A stretch of 64,000 bases of DNA from Membranipora membranacea (Eukaryota > Bryozoa > Gymnolaemata > Cheilostomatida > Membraniporidae). Positions 61,236 through 64,000 of this stretch are shown here, in pieces. Below the pieces are notes generated by a model that worked only from the letters and a program-made list of their open reading frames with translations, had not been told where the DNA came from and did no database searches. The DNA lies in NCBI GenBank assembly GCA_914767715.1, contig OU612065.1, forward strand, positions 8,804,001-8,868,000, read 5' to 3'. A program made the position numbers and the translations under genes. Position 1 is the first letter of the stretch; each line of letters opens with the position of its first letter.

Positions 61236-61989
61236 ATAAAGATCTGACATTTTACTTATTGAAAATTTTAAATTTGTCCTGATCTAACACGAGCAGACTT
61301 CTGCAAGTTTACTTGGTAAATAAATTGGCAAGTCAACAAAATCCCCACAATGCAGTTTCAACCTGGAATTCCCTGAAGATTAAATTAGTAATATTACGCA
61401 GAATAGGAGTTATGTCCCCACACATATAATGCAAAAACAAAATACCTTTTAATTTCTAAATATGACCACTAAAACTGGGTACACCCGGTGAATTTTACAG
61501 AAGAAACATCAATGAAGTATAATATGCCATCAGTTTTCTGTCATCAAAAATTGTCCGTGCCATTTTTTATAGAGCAGTTACAGCTAGGCTGCTTCTGGCC
61601 TATTAGTCCAGCAATGGAATAGAGACGCAATTAAGATTTATGTGTAATGTCATGATATAAGTGTTGAGCAATGATTGATGATAATTTGTTACATAACCGA
61701 TTTAAACCACAGCAATTCTTCTCAAGATAAGTATTCTGTTGAGAAGACTCATAGCACAGTACGAAAGAAGTTTAAGTACGCCCTTAATTCATTCATGGCC
61801 TTCAGCTTCATTTTGCCTACTTTCTTACTTCGACAGCTGTGGGTTATGGCATATCAAGTTTTTTTAAATGTTGATTAATCTTCCTTTATTTCCAATTATT
61901 GTCATAGAAAATGTTTCATCTTTATCTAATATTTCAAGACAAAAATACCTTTCAACCATTGAAGTGATGAATGAAACAAAAAATGTGTC

Positions 61990-63842
61990 TTAGACAGGGC
62001 ATTTTCCTCCTTTAGGTTTGTGTCCATAAGTCTCGCTCTGCATGGCTTCTTTATCGGCAGGTGGTGGCACCTTTTTGCAGCAATTAGGTTTTGGTACATT
62101 GTCATATGGGATATTTTTCATCCAGGGATCTTCCGGTTCAGGCTAAAAATAGTGAAAAATGTTTCATTACGTTAAGAGTGGAAGTACCTGTCAGATATTT
62201 TTGAAAGATGATGATTTGAGCGTTCATAAAATTTTGAGAGGAAATGACTCTCTAAATTTTGAACAGGGCAGTGAATTTACAATACAGAGTGTGGGATATA
62301 AAACCCTCACACCCTCCCTGGTTACAACACCATACTAAAACCATCTACAATATACCAACAGGTAAATGGACTTGTGAAAATTAAGTTGTGTTGATTTATA
62401 TTGTTGCAGCTATTTGGTATCTAATCTACCATTGCGGTATTTATCCTGCAACTGTAACAATAGTATAATTCTGCTCATAGACCATAATAATTGAGCATTA
62501 GCAAATCAAACATTATCTTGTTTATTAATCTGGGGCACTTTCTATACTAAGGAACATGAAATTCCTCTCTATTTTTGTCTTTTATTGAATTTGAGATACC
62601 CCTTGGGGTCACAGCCAATTGTTATTCCTACATTGTGGAAGGGAAGGTCTCTTTCTCATAGTAGATTCAGCGGATCAAATAATACACCTTGGTGGGCAAT
62701 GTCAGCAATACTCTATAAACCATCAGCTTCATTTCAACACACTTTGGGACAATGTTGAGACAATGTTGTGGGGAGCTTACCTTTTTAGGCTCATTATTGT
62801 AGAAGATAAGCGGTTTCTGACGGGGAAGTTTGTAGCATAAGGGCGAAACTTGGAATCCTGAAAAGTGATGCGAGAATAGGTAAGAGAAAGGTAGTGGAAT
62901 AAACAGGAATCCTGCGAATATTCTTATCGTACCATATGTTAAGTTAAAGTTGAAAGGCAACAATCACTATCAGTCTCAAAGACAATTATCATCATTTCAA
63001 TAGTTGCGTAAATTTTACTTCTTTCTTGTATCATTCATAAGGTACATTCATGGCACTTGTTTCTGATCGATCACCAAACCTTATATACCTTGATTGAACT
63101 GACCATTGAAACGTTATTAGCTTGTTCAAAATTATTTTGGAAACAAATTCTTTAGCAACACCATTTTCAGAACAAAAATGAAGACTCACGATATGCATCA
63201 AATATTGTGGTGCAGGGTGACTGGTTTCTAAGCCAAATATCCTTTTCTTTCTTCTTTTGATCAACAAACGCAGTAACAACAGCAGATATCGTTATGGATG
63301 CACCAATAGCAGCAGGAGTATGTTCTAAAATATCACAACATGATCAGATTTAAGTGAAGATAATAGGAGAGATACACCAACCCATCGAGAATTCTCCCCA
63401 ACAAAACCCGAACTCATGACTTACATGAAACCAATCGCCTCGCAAGCGGGCTAACAGATTACATGATCTCTTCGTCTCTAAATTCATATTGAAATCATTA
63501 TGACTAGACAAAATCTACAAAAAACTGTGTGACAATGGAACTATATTAGATGGTACTGAATCTTTTTTCTATTACGTTACAGTTTCCAGACAAGGAGCTA
63601 ATCCGGTAATCTGTTGCAATAATTTGCCATATGAAACAAAGGGTGTGCCTCAGTATATATTTAAAATAGAATTCATCATAATGAAATCATTAATCACTCT
63701 GCTGATATAAAAAAAATAAAGAACCTCATCTACTCACTCAGACTTCTCGAGACCAAGCCACAGACCATGAGTGTTCCTATCCCTACACTAGCTGGTGACT
63801 TCATCCATGTTTTACATCTTTGCCAAATTGTTGGCTTCTCAT
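61990..63842 (-). CDS. Unrecognised small membrane protein, 3' part
   Basis: Four exons were traced with closing phases: 63842-63738, 63324-63190, 62857-62781, 62142-61990. They give about 157 residues, and the start lies further right, probably outside the window. Two hydrophobic stretches (ASVGIGTLMVCGLVSRSL and AAIGASITISAVVTAFV) could form a membrane hairpin. A charged segment follows, then a C-terminal part with KPLIFYNNEPKKPEPEDPW, PKPNCCKKVPPP and GHKPKGGKCPV-stop. I do not recognise the family. Small size, two membrane segments and a CC motif would fit an organelle-membrane accessory protein, but that is conjecture. Confidence 0.65.
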
Positions 63843-64000
63843 CTATGAAATAGTTAAGAATATATGACATATGAATGGTATCTGAACTCAACACAGTGCG
63901 TACATGACAGGATAGGTTATCCGTCTTTATATTGGTCTATAGTTAGAGACGGATGCACTGCAAGATTGTATCAGTCCAGTAATGGCCCGGTATGGGTATT

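Larger units (their letters stand above)
59605..61603. mobile_element. 2-kb foldback element with inverted arms of about 350 bp
   Basis: The left arm begins TAGGCCAGAAGCAGC (59606) and the right arm ends GCTGCTTCTGGCCTA. The arms stay alignable inward for about 350 bp, for example GGGTGTACCCAGTT, GTGGTCATATTTAGAAATTA and GGGAATTCCAGGTTGAAA on the left with their complements at 61360-61500. A 3-bp TTA lies outside both ends (candidate target duplication). The interior holds tandem repeats rather than a transposase, so the element is non-autonomous. Confidence 0.8.

Noticed and set aside
1-64000. CRISPR arrays, operons, ribosome-binding sites or prophage
   Set aside because: The window is plainly intron-containing animal DNA; no regularly spaced direct repeats or prokaryotic gene layout occur.

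Overview
The window is animal nuclear DNA. It is AT-rich, every recognisable gene but one is split by short GT-AG introns, and the proteins are animal-specific: a PRDM14-type zinc-finger factor, a nuclear receptor, and the motile-cilium protein CFAP43. The nuclear receptor P-box ([10 protein letters not shown], as in HR96/DAF-12-type receptors) and the compact introns suggest an invertebrate bilaterian. I cannot name the species. Exons were traced by hand, and reading phase closes across every listed junction except one in CFAP43. Layout from left to right: (1) 3-4600 (+), the 3' half of a peroxisomal acyl-CoA oxidase gene ending in an AKL peroxisome signal; a two-exon secreted cysteine-rich protein gene (CRP1, - strand) sits inside its penultimate intron. 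(2) About 5395-8125, a decayed tandem duplicate of that stretch, with a second intact cysteine-rich gene (CRP2), a dead acyl-CoA oxidase tail, and a stray copy of the PRDM14 last exon at the junction. (3) 8003-14841 (-), a PRDM14-like gene. (4) 17684-18298 (-), mitochondrial inner-membrane protease subunit 2 in one coding exon. (5) 22972-29904 (+), an NR1-family nuclear receptor. (6) 32037-49092 (-), complete CFAP43 in 36 coding exons. (7) 49487-50390 and beyond (+), an ANKRD66-like ankyrin protein, head-to-head with CFAP43. (8) 51133-58903 (-), an unrecognised single-pass membrane protein. (9) 61990-63842 (-), the 3' part of an unrecognised small membrane protein. The genes are unrelated in function and there is no operon or gene-cluster logic; the one suggestive pair is CFAP43/ANKRD66, which share a 394 bp divergent promoter. 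The most unusual signal is not a gene. The window is full of tiny palindromes (28-40 bp, almost no loop), and several are flanked by exact direct repeats as a transposed element would be. Three members of one family (arms CACAGAGTAAGG/CCTTACTCTGTG) lie within 4.6 kb, each flanked by 7-bp target-site duplications. A different 38-bp palindrome sits in one arm of a 2-kb foldback element, with a 5-bp duplication, and is absent from the matching site in the other arm. A 370-bp foldback element in the CRP1 intron is likewise absent from the CRP2 copy. Together these suggest an active population of miniature hairpin insertions, some too small to be ordinary MITEs.
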